A stretch of 64,000 bases of DNA from Gracilimonas sp040904925 (GTDB lineage Bacteria; Bacteroidota; Rhodothermia; Balneolales; Balneolaceae). The stretch is taken from contig JBBDSP010000011.1 of assembly GCA_040904925.1 (NCBI GenBank), positions 124,001-188,000 on the forward strand. The letters run 5' to 3'. Positions 36,126 to 45,819 of this stretch are shown here, in pieces (the stretch's first letter is position 1; each line of letters begins with the position of its first letter). Below the pieces are notes generated by a model. The model saw only the letters and a program-made list of their open reading frames with translations. It was not told the DNA's origin and did no database searches. Both the position numbers and the translations under genes were made by a program.

Positions 36126-38531
36126 ATGACCTTTCTTGAAAAAATCGGTTTAGGCCAAAAGAAAAAAGAGTTGTCACCTCTTATTGGCGATAAAAAGAAA
36201 AAGGAGCAGGAAAAGTATTCGTTGAAACGAAACCCTTATATCCGAATCCTGATACTCATTGTATTTATCGGAATCAGTGCCTTTTCGCTGCCTCGAAATC
36301 CCGTTAATTCCGGATTGAATTATTCGCAGGGACAACCTTGGAGAAATGCGGACTTAACTGCTCCATTTACCTTTGCCATCCAGAAAACGGATGCAGAACT
36401 TGAAGAAGAACGTCAGGAGATCCGAAATGCCACGGCACCGATATTCAGAACCCATCAAAATGTACCAATAACGGTCCAGAGTAGACTCGACTCTGTTTAC
36501 AGAGATATACAGCCGGTGTTGGAGGCATATCACGAATGGCAGGAAAGCGAACGTTCGTCATCATCTTCTGCCGATAGCGACAGTTCAAACTTTACCCAGA
36601 TAATCGGTGATTCTGAAATCGATCTTACCGAGAATTCCTGGGAAATACTTCTCGAGAGCTATGACAGAGTTCAGAATTCCAACCTTGCCCCAAATCAGTT
36701 TATTGGGGTTGAAATAAAGCAACAACTTGAATCCTTGATAGATCAGTTGATGGATCAGGGGGTCATCAATCAAAACAAAAGCAATCTCCAAACAGATAAG
36801 ATTGTCATTCGGAATAACCGGGAAAGCACTGAGCAGTCCGTCGATCTTGCCCGTATCCGGGACCTTAGAGAAGCCAACGATTTTATACAATTTCGGCTAA
36901 ACCGGCTCTTTAATGAAGAACAGGCACGACTTGCTCTTCAGATCTATAACCGGGTAATTCTCCCTAATCTTCAATATAGCGAGGAGTATACTCAAGAACG
37001 CTTACAAGAGGCTCTTTCCCAGATCTCTGAGACAAAAGGAGCTATTGCACAAGGTCAGGTAATTATCAGACGGGGTGACCTCGTTTCCTCTGAAAAAGCA
37101 AACATTTTAGAAAGTTTGGCCGAGGCCCGTTCTGAAAATGCCAGCCAAATTGAACAGTGGGTTCGCTTAGCAGGTCAGCTTGTGATTATTACAGCGGTAA
37201 CCTTCGTTTTCTTTATGTACATTTTTCTTTACCGACGGAGTATTACATCTGACAACGCTCTGTTTTCATTGGTCTTTCTTACACTCGGGCTGGTCTCCTT
37301 CTCGGCCGGAATTATCAATTACCTCGATATTGCCGATCCCTATATTATTCCTATCGCGATAGCGCCCATTGTACTCACAATCATTTATGACTCGCGGGTA
37401 GGACTGATATCTACTATTACCCTTGCTACTATTTTAGGATTAGTGAATGGGAATAGTTTTGAATTCGTGGTTGCCACATTTGCCGCCTGTAGTTTAGGTG
37501 TATTCTCGGTTCGGGATATCAAAGACCGATCTCAGTTTTTCTTTACCACTCCGGGAATTGTATTCATTACCTACTTTTTGGTAGTGGGGGCTTTTAATGT
37601 CGCTGCACTCAGTGGCTGGGAAATGTTCTTATCAGATCTTACCTACATTGCAATAAGCTCTGTTTTCATTTTATTCACCTACCCTATCATCCTGCTTTTT
37701 GAGAAGGTATTTGGCATTACCACTGACTTCACGCTTATTGAGTTAGGTGATACGAATCAGCCCCTGCTTAAAGAGTTGATGAACAAAGCGCCCGGTACTT
37801 TTCACCATAGTCTTCAGGTAGCAAATTTATCTGAAGCCGCTGCATCGGCTATTGGTGCAAATTCATTGTTGTGCAGAGTAGGAGCCCTCTATCACGATAT
37901 CGGAAAAATGGTGAAGCCGGAATATTTCGTAGAAAACCAGACCAAGGGCAACGAACATGACAAGTTGAAGCCTCAGATGAGTGCCATGGTTATAAAAGCG
38001 CACGTTAGTGAAGGTGTAAAAATGGCCGAGGAAGAGGACCTCCCCGATATCATCATTGATTTTATCAGGACACACCACGGTACATCCGTTATTCGGTATT
38101 TCTATGAGAAAGCCAAAGAAGATGAAAGCCTAAAAAGTATGCTTCAGGAAGATCAGTTTAGATATGAAGGGCCTCTTCCTTCAAGCAAAGAAACAGGTAT
38201 CTTACTTTTGGCGGATGGTGTTGAAGCCGCCTCCCGTGCAATGAAGAACCCCACCTACAGCAAGCTCGAAAATCTTGTAAACCGCATGGTAGATGATCGT
38301 GTTGCTGAAGGCCAGCTAAGTCACTCTCCGCTTACATTCCGACATCTGCAGGTGATCAAAGAAACCTTCCTTAATATTCTCGTTGGTGTGTATCACAGCC
38401 GGGTTGAATATCCTGAAGACAAGGAACGCAATAAAGAAGAAAAGGAGAAAGAAAAAGCTACAGAAGCTAAAAGAACCGGTTCTGAAACTAATTCGAAAGA
38501 AAAACAGGAAGAAAAAGAAACAAACGATTAG
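36126..38531 (+). CDS. pgpH: 7TM-HD phosphodiesterase, PgpH/YqfF type
   Basis: An 801-residue membrane protein. One N-terminal TM (about 35-55) and a large extracellular 7TMR-HDED domain (about 60-340) are followed by a seven-helix bundle (about 345-540) and a cytosolic HD domain (about 560-745) with His590-Asp591 in YHDIGK and the later HHGT motif. The last 50 residues are Lys/Glu-rich. PgpH enzymes degrade c-di-AMP, so this gene implies c-di-AMP signalling. It lies 2 bases ahead of xerD. Confidence 0.93.
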   Translation: MTFLEKIGLGQKKKELSPLIGDKKKKEQEKYSLKRNPYIRILILIVFIGISAFSLPRNPVNSGLNYSQGQPWRNADLTAPFTFAIQKTDAELEEERQEIRNATAPIFRTHQNVPITVQSRLDSVYRDIQPVLEAYHEWQESERSSSSSADSDSSNFTQIIGDSEIDLTENSWEILLESYDRVQNSNLAPNQFIGVEIKQQLESLIDQLMDQGVINQNKSNLQTDKIVIRNNRESTEQSVDLARIRDLREANDFIQFRLNRLFNEEQARLALQIYNRVILPNLQYSEEYTQERLQEALSQISETKGAIAQGQVIIRRGDLVSSEKANILESLAEARSENASQIEQWVRLAGQLVIITAVTFVFFMYIFLYRRSITSDNALFSLVFLTLGLVSFSAGIINYLDIADPYIIPIAIAPIVLTIIYDSRVGLISTITLATILGLVNGNSFEFVVATFAACSLGVFSVRDIKDRSQFFFTTPGIVFITYFLVVGAFNVAALSGWEMFLSDLTYIAISSVFILFTYPIILLFEKVFGITTDFTLIELGDTNQPLLKELMNKAPGTFHHSLQVANLSEAAASAIGANSLLCRVGALYHDIGKMVKPEYFVENQTKGNEHDKLKPQMSAMVIKAHVSEGVKMAEEEDLPDIIIDFIRTHHGTSVIRYFYEKAKEDESLKSMLQEDQFRYEGPLPSSKETGILLLADGVEAASRAMKNPTYSKLENLVNRMVDDRVAEGQLSHSPLTFRHLQVIKETFLNILVGVYHSRVEYPEDKERNKEEKEKEKATEAKRTGSETNSKEKQEEKETND

Positions 38532-38533
38532 CT

Positions 38534-39445
38534 GTGGCTTTCAAGCGAGAACTGGACTTATACCTGCAGTTTGCCAAGCTTGAAAAAGGGCTGAGTGAAA
38601 ACTCCGTTGTTTCATACAAAAATGACCTTGAACGTTATTTTGTATTTCTAACCACTGAAAAAAAGATCACCGATCTCGCCGGTGTTACCCTTAGTCACAT
38701 TGAAGACTTCCTTAATTTCCTGGTAGATGAGGAATTGCTTTCGGCCAGCTCACTTGCTCGAAATATTTCAAGCATCAGGGGTTTTCATGAATTTGCTGTG
38801 GTTGAGGGAATCACCAAGGCCAATCCTGCCGAACTGGTTGAGCTTCCTAAAAAAGCCTCTAAACTTCCCGAAGTTCTGGACCGGGATGAAATCGAAGCGA
38901 TTCTTGCCACTCCCGATCTTACAACCCCTGCCGGCATTCGCGACAAAGCAATTCTGGAAACTTTATATGGTACCGGGATGCGCGTGAGTGAACTCACAGG
39001 CCTCGAACAAGACCGACTCATATTTGAAATTGGGTTTATAAGGGTGATCGGAAAAGGAAATAAGGAACGATTGGTTCCTGTTGGCGAAATTGCTCAGGAT
39101 GCCATTTCACATTATACAGAACACGTTCGTCCTCAGTTCTACAATCCTGAAAAAGCTCACAAAGCAAAGAACAAAGTTTTTTTAAGCATGAGAGGAAGCG
39201 CGCTTTCAAGGATGAGCATCTGGAATATTGTTCAAAAAGCAGCAACGCAGGCCGAGATCAAGAAAAATGTGTATCCGCATATTTTCCGGCACTCTTTTGC
39301 TACTCACTTGCTGGAAGGCGGTGCTGATCTCAGAGCGGTTCAAGAAATGCTTGGACACTCCTCTATTTTAACCACCGAAATTTATACCCATGTAGATCGT
39401 TCTTTTCTACACCAGGTACATAAAGAGTTTCACCCCAGAGCATAA
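38534..39445 (+). CDS. xerD: tyrosine recombinase XerD
   Basis: A 303-residue Xer recombinase for chromosome dimer resolution at dif. An N-terminal SAM-like core-binding domain (about 5-90) precedes the catalytic domain with Arg150 (GTGMRVSEL), Lys in the VIGKGNKER beta-hairpin, His249-xx-Arg252, His275 (LGHSS) and nucleophile Tyr284 (EIYTHVD). It lacks the extra segment before the HxxR box found in integron integrases. Start is GTG at 38534, 2 bases after the pgpH stop. Confidence 0.9.
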   Translation: MAFKRELDLYLQFAKLEKGLSENSVVSYKNDLERYFVFLTTEKKITDLAGVTLSHIEDFLNFLVDEELLSASSLARNISSIRGFHEFAVVEGITKANPAELVELPKKASKLPEVLDRDEIEAILATPDLTTPAGIRDKAILETLYGTGMRVSELTGLEQDRLIFEIGFIRVIGKGNKERLVPVGEIAQDAISHYTEHVRPQFYNPEKAHKAKNKVFLSMRGSALSRMSIWNIVQKAATQAEIKKNVYPHIFRHSFATHLLEGGADLRAVQEMLGHSSILTTEIYTHVDRSFLHQVHKEFHPRA

Positions 39446-39534
39446 AATATTTTTTAATATTTTAGTCCCCTTTTCGTTCAGCATTAAGTTTCTACTTCTG
39501 TTATTTTAATATCAAACTAAAAATTTATTTATCC

Positions 39535-41229
39535 ATGACAGTTACACGAATACTACTACTGCTTTTCACCTTCTTTTTTGCTTCCCAATCTTTAACAGCT
39601 CAGGTTCTAAATTCAAAATCTTATGAAAATGGAATGGTTGTCTCTGCCGATAAATATGCCTCTGAGATCGGTATAGAGATCTTAGAACAAGGTGGAAATG
39701 CCATTGATGCTGCAGTTGCTGTCCAATTTGCCTTGGCAGTGACCTTACCGAGGGCAGGAAATATCGGAGGTGGTGGCTTCATGGTCATTCATTTAGCAGA
39801 TGGGGAAACTGCCACATTGGATTTCAGAGAAAAGGCACCCGAGAGAGCTACCCGTAATATGTATGTGCGGAACGGTGAGTTTAAATCTGATTTAAGCTGG
39901 GAAGGCATTTTAGCCGTAGGTGTTCCCGGAACCGTGGATGGAATGATCAAAGCGATCGAGCGCTACGGCCGCATGCCGATGGATATGGTTATACAACCCG
40001 CCATTAAACTTGCCCGTGAAGGTTATACGCTGTCTTATTCTCAGGCTCAGGATCTGAATAATCACAAAGACACTTTCAAGAAATTCCAGGCCTCAGCGAA
40101 GTACTTTACTACCGGTGATACAAGTTCATTTAAGGAGGGTGATCTTTTTGTTCAACCCGACCTTGCCGAAACCCTGGAGCGTGTTGCTCGTTTTGGGCGC
40201 GAAGGATTCTACTCCGGCCCCGTAGCAGATGCTATTGTAAACGAAATGGAGCGCTACCGCGGATTGATCGGATACCGTGATCTCAGAAACTATGAAAGCG
40301 TTTGGCGGGAACCGGTTTCAGCAGAATTTCTTGGATATGAACTGCATATTATGCCCCCACCAAGCAGCGGAAGTATTGCCATAGCACAGATCCTTGAAAT
40401 GATCGATGATTATCCCCTGGCTGAAATGGGACATAATTCAGCTGAGTATATTCATGTGATAAGTGAGGCCATGCGCCGCGCTTTTGCTGACCGCTCTCAT
40501 TACCTAGGTGATCCTGATTTTGTGAATATCCCAATGGATGAGCTGCTGAGTGAAGAGTACAATAATGAACGTATGGTGAGCTTCAGAGATGATGCAGTTA
40601 CAAGTTCAGCATCACTTGAGCATGGGGATATTGAGGGTTTTACGGAATCTTCAGAAACCACTCATTTTTCTATTATAGATAAAGAAGGAAATGCTGTGGC
40701 AGTTACTACTACATTAAATGGCTCTTTTGGAAGTCATGTATCTGTTTCAGGAGCTGGATTTTTATTGAATAATGAGATGGATGATTTTTCAGCTCAACCC
40801 GGAGAACCCAATGCATACGGACTGATCGGAGCCGAAGCCAATGCTATTGAGCCCGGTAAACGGATGTTAAGCAGCATGTCTCCCACTATAGTTACAAAAG
40901 ATGGCAAAGTAGATATGGTTTTAGGCGCTGCCGGCGGACCCAGAATTATCACGGCAACTTTGCAAAGCTTCCTGAATAGAGCTGTTTTTGATATGAGATC
41001 TCAGCAAGCAACGGCTCAGCCCCGGTTTCACCATCAGTGGCTGCCGGACATGTTGTTCTATGATGATTTTGGGTTGAGTCCTGATACCCAATCCTTATTA
41101 GAAGAACGAGATCATCGCATGTTTCCGATGCCCGGTATTGGGCGAGCCCATAATATCTTTGTGGACCAAAACGGACATCTTAACAGTGGCGTGGATCCCC
41201 GCGGCGATGGTCACGCCTCCGGATATTAA
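39535..41229 (+). CDS. ggt: gamma-glutamyltransferase (glutathione hydrolase)
   Basis: A 564-residue exported N-terminal-nucleophile hydrolase. Signal peptide 1-22 (ending LTAQ). The proenzyme self-cleaves before Thr376 in ETTHFS. Substrate-binding Arg lies in DFREKAPE and the small-subunit motif GAAGGPRII is present. It splits gamma-glutamyl peptides in the periplasm. Length is normal. No neighbouring glutathione gene is visible. Confidence 0.95.
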   Translation: MTVTRILLLLFTFFFASQSLTAQVLNSKSYENGMVVSADKYASEIGIEILEQGGNAIDAAVAVQFALAVTLPRAGNIGGGGFMVIHLADGETATLDFREKAPERATRNMYVRNGEFKSDLSWEGILAVGVPGTVDGMIKAIERYGRMPMDMVIQPAIKLAREGYTLSYSQAQDLNNHKDTFKKFQASAKYFTTGDTSSFKEGDLFVQPDLAETLERVARFGREGFYSGPVADAIVNEMERYRGLIGYRDLRNYESVWREPVSAEFLGYELHIMPPPSSGSIAIAQILEMIDDYPLAEMGHNSAEYIHVISEAMRRAFADRSHYLGDPDFVNIPMDELLSEEYNNERMVSFRDDAVTSSASLEHGDIEGFTESSETTHFSIIDKEGNAVAVTTTLNGSFGSHVSVSGAGFLLNNEMDDFSAQPGEPNAYGLIGAEANAIEPGKRMLSSMSPTIVTKDGKVDMVLGAAGGPRIITATLQSFLNRAVFDMRSQQATAQPRFHHQWLPDMLFYDDFGLSPDTQSLLEERDHRMFPMPGIGRAHNIFVDQNGHLNSGVDPRGDGHASGY

Positions 41230-41347
41230 AGAAATGACAAAAACGATCAAATGGGTGTTGATTAGCTATTTTATAACAAGTTTACGTTCTTAAAACTGTT
41301 AGTTGATTAATAATTTTACCAGTTTTTTAGAAGTTCAAAAAAACACA

Positions 41348-42391
41348 ATGGAACAAGCTTACGAATCGATATCCTGGCAAGAAGATCACTTAGTAATATT
41401 AGACCAAACGCAGCTCCCACTGCGTGAGATCTATTCTGATGTAAATACCATTGGTCAGGTTTGGGATGCCATCAAAAAACTGAAAGTACGTGGAGCTCCT
41501 GCCATCGGTATAGCCGGTGCTTACGGTTTATATCTGGGAGTGCGTGAGCTTGAATCAAAGAACTTCACCAGCTTTAATGTAGAACTAAATCGCTGGATCG
41601 AATACCTCAAATCATCCCGGCCAACTGCGGTTAATCTTAGTTGGGCGCTGGAGCGTATCAATCAGACCGTTTACGCCAATAAGGACAAGGATCTGGAAGA
41701 TATCAAGGACATCATCCTTAAAACTGCAAAAACAATACACGATGAAGATAAGCGTGTATGTAAGCAGATTGGTAAAAATGGAGCGAAGTTGGTTGAGAAG
41801 GGATGGAATATCTTAACCCACTGCAACACCGGCGGACTTGCAACCGGAGCATACGGAACGGCCTTTTCGGTATTACTTCATGCGGATGCCGACGACAAAG
41901 ACATCCATGTTTGGGTTGATGAAACACGTCCGCTGCTTCAGGGTGCACGACTTACTACCTGGGAGCTAAAAAAAGCGGAAATCCCCTTTCACCTCATAAC
42001 TGATTCTATGGCAGGCGCACTGATGAATACCGGAAAAGTGGACATGGTTGTAGTTGGAGCCGACCGTGTAACCGCCAATGGCGATACCGCTAATAAGATC
42101 GGGACCTACTCCCTTGCCGTTCTTGCAAAAGAAAATGACATCCCATTTTATGTAGCCCTGCCCTTATCAACATTTGACCTTGAAACTGAGAACGGGGGAG
42201 AAATTGAGATCGAAGAGCGAGAACCTGAAGAAGTCACACATTTAGCAAAAACGCCTATCACCCCTAAAAAAACCGATGCTTACAATCCTGCTTTTGATGT
42301 AACACCAAACAAATACATCACCGGTTTTATAACAGAGAAAGGAATTGTGGAGCCTGATTTCAAGAAAAACATCAAGAAGCTTTTTGAGTAA
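41348..42391 (+). CDS. mtnA: S-methyl-5-thioribose-1-phosphate isomerase
   Basis: A 347-residue methionine-salvage enzyme converting methylthioribose-1-phosphate to methylthioribulose-1-phosphate. Motifs are VRGAPAIGIAGAYG, catalytic Cys159 (HCNTGGLAT) and Asp239 (GADRVTANGD), matching the known pair. An open frame begins at TTG 41303; the ATG at 41348 gives the family-typical N-terminus. The 3' end overlaps a convergent small gene by 20 bases. Confidence 0.95.
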   Translation: MEQAYESISWQEDHLVILDQTQLPLREIYSDVNTIGQVWDAIKKLKVRGAPAIGIAGAYGLYLGVRELESKNFTSFNVELNRWIEYLKSSRPTAVNLSWALERINQTVYANKDKDLEDIKDIILKTAKTIHDEDKRVCKQIGKNGAKLVEKGWNILTHCNTGGLATGAYGTAFSVLLHADADDKDIHVWVDETRPLLQGARLTTWELKKAEIPFHLITDSMAGALMNTGKVDMVVVGADRVTANGDTANKIGTYSLAVLAKENDIPFYVALPLSTFDLETENGGEIEIEEREPEEVTHLAKTPITPKKTDAYNPAFDVTPNKYITGFITEKGIVEPDFKKNIKKLFE

Positions 42392-42620
42392 TTTCGGCAG
42401 GTTCTTCTGACTCCAAATTTTCACTCGAAGGCAGTTCATCGGGTTCAGGAATTTCATCTTCAGGTTCCCGATAAATATTTAGGGTTATACCAATCGAACT
42501 GCCGATTATGATTCCTGCTCCTATTGCCAGGTACATGTTGAAGTCAATGAAATGGCTCAGGGTAAAACCGATTCCTCCACCAACAATAACGGCAGCAAAC
42601 CATGTGAAAAAGCTTTTCAT
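42372..42620 (-). CDS. small two-TM protein with acidic tail
   Basis: An 82-residue protein: TM helices about 4-22 and 29-48 (glycine-rich), then a Glu/Pro-rich cytosolic tail. It has AGAGG close before the ATG. Unknown function; the short hairpin and acidic tail loosely recall AtpZ/AtpI-like helpers, but there is no ATP synthase context. Confidence 0.6.
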   Translation of the reverse strand: MKSFFTWFAAVIVGGGIGFTLSHFIDFNMYLAIGAGIIIGSSIGITLNIYREPEDEIPEPDELPSSENLESEEPAEITQKAS

Positions 42621-42648
42621 ATCCTCTTTTAATAAGTACTTCTTATTC

Positions 42649-44253
42649 TTACAACGATATCTTAAGCTTAAATGATGTGGTATCGTTTGAAGAATATTCT
42701 AATGAGGCGTTAAGCTGCTTAGCAAATGCGCGGATTATACGCATACCAATTCCCTTTGAAGCCTTTTGTTCGAAATTAGAAGGAAGGCCTGTTCCATTAT
42801 CTGTTACTTTAAGAAACAGATCTTCATCATTCTTGAAGATCTCGATCACAACATTACCTTTTTCGCCTCTTTTGAAACCATGATTGCAGGCATTGCTTAC
42901 CAGCTCATTTATTATCAAAGAAAAAGGGATTGCACGATCCATATCAAGCTCGATCCCGTCATCAGCATGTACTTTGAGGCTTATTACTTTTTGCTCTTTG
43001 CGAAGGGATTGCTCAACCCGGTTACTTAGTTTTATAGCATAATTTTTCAAATCCACATGATTTGATCGCTTGGTTTGAGATATCGACTCATGCACAATGG
43101 TAAGTGATCGAATTAACGAGTGTGAATCTTTTAAGATCTGCTCATTGGTTTTATTAGAATCGCTCTTGAGCTGAAGTTCAAGCACCGCAAGAACCATTGT
43201 TAAATTTGTCCGGACCCTGTCATGGATCTCATTCAAAAGTTGATTTCGTTCATCCAGGGCAGAACTCAATTTCAGTTCTTTCTCCCTGAGCTCAACCGTC
43301 TGCTCCTCCACTTCTTCCTGAAGATTCTTGTTCCAGCTTCCCACCAGATAAATACTCCCCACTCCAATAAAAAATACAAGCAAAATTGAGATCCAGGTTA
43401 CGATCTCAAACGATTCATTCACGCTCATCATACTTGCAAATACCTCATCGGTCATCCCCACCCCGGCCATTTCATTTTCAATGGATTGAGAACCCAAAAG
43501 TTTCGCTGAGATGATGAACATGGCCAGTACCAAAACCACGGTTGTGATCGCAGAATAGATCCAGGTAAGAGATACCTCGTTCTTGGGAGGTATATCAAAT
43601 TGCTTATTTCTGAAGCGGTAAATTTTTGGAGTAAAGAAATAAAGCAGGGGGCCACCCACCAGGAATGATTGCAAAAACAAACTCACCCACCAGCTTTTCC
43701 AGATCACCAGGGTTTCAAAAAGCGGAAGGCTATAAAAACGGCTCCACACAAAAGCACCCAAAGAACAGGCTAAAGCCGCAAACAGAGAAACAACAATATA
43801 GAAGGTGAAACTTTTAATGGTTCTCAGACTCAGATCAAAAGAAACACAGTAATAGCAAAGGGCATATACAGCTAATCCCAGTGTGAACGACATTGAATAT
43901 AAAAGTGCCCAGTGCCAGACCATAGAAGCCGTAAAGGCAAGTACAAAGGTTGAAACAAAGACCGGAATAAATCCCCATTCAAAACCTACCCAAAACACTA
44001 ACAGCATCCCAATCAGCATAGGAATTTGAATCAAAAATACCTGTCCAATTTTGTCCTGATTCAGGATATCAGAAAAACCGAAAAAATATTCAACTATGAA
44101 TACGGAAGAAATACTCAGTCCAATCAGCGTTATCCAGAGTGCAAGAAGGGTCAAAAATTTAAAATTTGTTATACCCAGCTTACCCAAAAGGTAATCCATG
44201 GTAAGTGGCTGATATACATTACCAGCCTGGATTGCTTGTTCTTTAGCCTCCAT
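42649..44253 (-). CDS. membrane sensor histidine kinase, HisKA_2 type
   Basis: A 534-residue kinase. About seven or eight TM helices (residues 30-305) form a MASE-like sensor, followed by a coiled coil (about 310-340). The phospho-acceptor box is NEIHDRVRTNL (His344), a variant of the usual EIHHRVKNNL. The HATPase (NELVSNACNHGFK, TDNGTGLP, GIGMRII) is complete. GGAG precedes the ATG. No partner regulator adjoins it. Confidence 0.88.
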   Translation of the reverse strand: MEAKEQAIQAGNVYQPLTMDYLLGKLGITNFKFLTLLALWITLIGLSISSVFIVEYFFGFSDILNQDKIGQVFLIQIPMLIGMLLVFWVGFEWGFIPVFVSTFVLAFTASMVWHWALLYSMSFTLGLAVYALCYYCVSFDLSLRTIKSFTFYIVVSLFAALACSLGAFVWSRFYSLPLFETLVIWKSWWVSLFLQSFLVGGPLLYFFTPKIYRFRNKQFDIPPKNEVSLTWIYSAITTVVLVLAMFIISAKLLGSQSIENEMAGVGMTDEVFASMMSVNESFEIVTWISILLVFFIGVGSIYLVGSWNKNLQEEVEEQTVELREKELKLSSALDERNQLLNEIHDRVRTNLTMVLAVLELQLKSDSNKTNEQILKDSHSLIRSLTIVHESISQTKRSNHVDLKNYAIKLSNRVEQSLRKEQKVISLKVHADDGIELDMDRAIPFSLIINELVSNACNHGFKRGEKGNVVIEIFKNDEDLFLKVTDNGTGLPSNFEQKASKGIGMRIIRAFAKQLNASLEYSSNDTTSFKLKISL

Positions 44254-44390
44254 TCATTCTCCGGTATATTCTGATCGTTTAATTATCTGGGACTAAAGCA
44301 GTTACACATGCTTTAGAAAATACAGTGCCGAAAATATACAATTCTCAGCAGTCAAACACATTGTGCATTCAAAAAATCGGGGCTAAAAAA

Positions 44391-44783
44391 CTAAATATTA
44401 GTCTCAAGAGACTCGATATTCACGCTGTGATGAGAACCATTCCAGAATACTTTCTCTTCCTTCAGAATTATGAGCTGAGGAGACTCATGCCTCACCCCTA
44501 CTTGTTCAGCGATATGAGCAGACAAACCCCGCTGACTGATCACATCCACCATATAAAAGTCCGCCTTTTCTTTTACTTCTTCCGATAATGACTGAACATT
44601 TTTAAGCGCAAAGAAACTGGTAGCACATCTTGTACTGTGCTTGTATATCACCTGTGGTTTATGATTAGATGCCATGATGATCTCAGAAAGGCTTACCTCA
44701 GATGAAACCGACTGCCACCCAAAGTCTGATTCAACATTATCGTCCGTTCCAAAAATTGCCGCTAAAGATTGAAGAAAACTCAT
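44391..44783 (-). CDS. ytxJ: YtxJ-like bacillithiol-system thioredoxin-fold protein
   Basis: A 130-residue thioredoxin-fold protein of the YtxJ/DUF2847 group: IYKHSTRCATSFFAL carries the single active-site Cys, then FYMVDVISQRGLSAHIAEQ and VRHESPQLIILK complete the fold. YtxJ is a proposed monothiol bacilliredoxin, suggesting that this organism uses bacillithiol. The frame is open to 44837; the ATG at 44783 begins a normal short N-terminus. Confidence 0.88.
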   Translation of the reverse strand: MSFLQSLAAIFGTDDNVESDFGWQSVSSEVSLSEIIMASNHKPQVIYKHSTRCATSFFALKNVQSLSEEVKEKADFYMVDVISQRGLSAHIAEQVGVRHESPQLIILKEEKVFWNGSHHSVNIESLETNI

Positions 44784-44956
44784 TGATGATGTTTTTATGA
44801 AAGATTGAAATAAGACTGACGATAACAAAATACACAAGCTTACTCACACGGTCACTCAGAATCTGATTTTCCAAAGTTTATTGAATCATTTTAAATTAAA
44901 AATCATTATATCTAAATAGATAGAGTTAATGATTTAAGGAAAAAATAAGGAGATTT

Positions 44957-45661
44957 ATGAATACACAAATTAAAGCGCACTGGCTGGGACATTCTGCTTT
45001 TAAACTGGAGAGTCAAAGCGGAAAGATCATCTACATCGATCCATTTCTGAAAAATAACCCTTCCACTCCCGATGAACTTAAAGAAGTGAAAGAAGCTGAT
45101 TATGTACTTCTTACTCACGGACATGAAGATCATGTAGGCGATACTGTAGAGATCGCTAAGAATACCGAAGCCAAAGTAGTTGGAATTTTAGAACTGATCG
45201 GAATCTTAACAGATGAGGGTTTGCCGGAAGATCAGGGATTAGCTATCAATAAAGGTGGAACCGTACATTTTGAAGATTTTTCAGTAACACTGGTTTCTGC
45301 CAATCACAGTTCTTCTTATCAGGGAAAATATGCAGGTGATCCGGGCGGATTGGTACTTTCTTTTGAAGATGATATCTGTATATACCACATGGGTGATACC
45401 AATATTTTTGCTGATCTTGAATTATATGGTGAACTATATCAACCACACGTGGTACTTGCCCCTACCGGTGATCACTTTACCATGGGAGCTGAGGAAGCAG
45501 CCTATGCTGTAGATTTGGTGGGTTGCGAATTTGCTGTTCCTTGCCACTACGGAACATGGCCTCCCATCGACAGCGACCCGAATGAGTTCAAAGAAGTTCT
45601 GGAAGAGATCTCAGATACTGAGGTTATTATACCTGAAAAAGGAGCGAATTTTTTAGGATAA
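44957..45661 (+). CDS. metal-dependent hydrolase, UPF0173 (metallo-beta-lactamase fold)
   Basis: A 234-residue cytosolic protein. Motif HGHEDH (His54, His56, Asp58, His59) binds metals, with further ligands in ANHSSSYQG, YHMGDTNIF and PCHYGT. Typical UPF0173/YtkL length. Substrate unknown. It has its own strong terminator. Confidence 0.93.
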   Translation: MNTQIKAHWLGHSAFKLESQSGKIIYIDPFLKNNPSTPDELKEVKEADYVLLTHGHEDHVGDTVEIAKNTEAKVVGILELIGILTDEGLPEDQGLAINKGGTVHFEDFSVTLVSANHSSSYQGKYAGDPGGLVLSFEDDICIYHMGDTNIFADLELYGELYQPHVVLAPTGDHFTMGAEEAAYAVDLVGCEFAVPCHYGTWPPIDSDPNEFKEVLEEISDTEVIIPEKGANFLG

Positions 45662-45684
45662 GCCAAACATCTTGATCCATCCCC

Positions 45685-45719
45685 AAAGCCACAAGCATTT
45701 CAGTTTGTGGCTTTTTTTA
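45685..45719 (+). terminator. terminator after the UPF0173 gene
   Basis: AAAGCCACAA and TTTGTGGCTTT arms followed by seven T. Confidence 0.9.
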
Positions 45720-45819
45720 TTTGTAGCTGAATTGTAATGACTTAATTATTTTTTGTAGTATATGCCGACTATTTATCAAGATGAGATTTCGATCTTACCT
45801 TTAATTAAATCTCATTACT

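Noticed and set aside
38534..39445. Tyrosine recombinase as the integrase of the cassette array
   Set aside because: It has XerD length and motifs, sits in a pgpH-xerD housekeeping context 10 kb away, and lacks the extra segment before the HxxR box that marks integron integrases.
39443..39464. AAAATATT/AATATTTT stem as the xerD terminator
   Set aside because: The stem is only A-T pairs and overlaps the stop codon; too weak to call.
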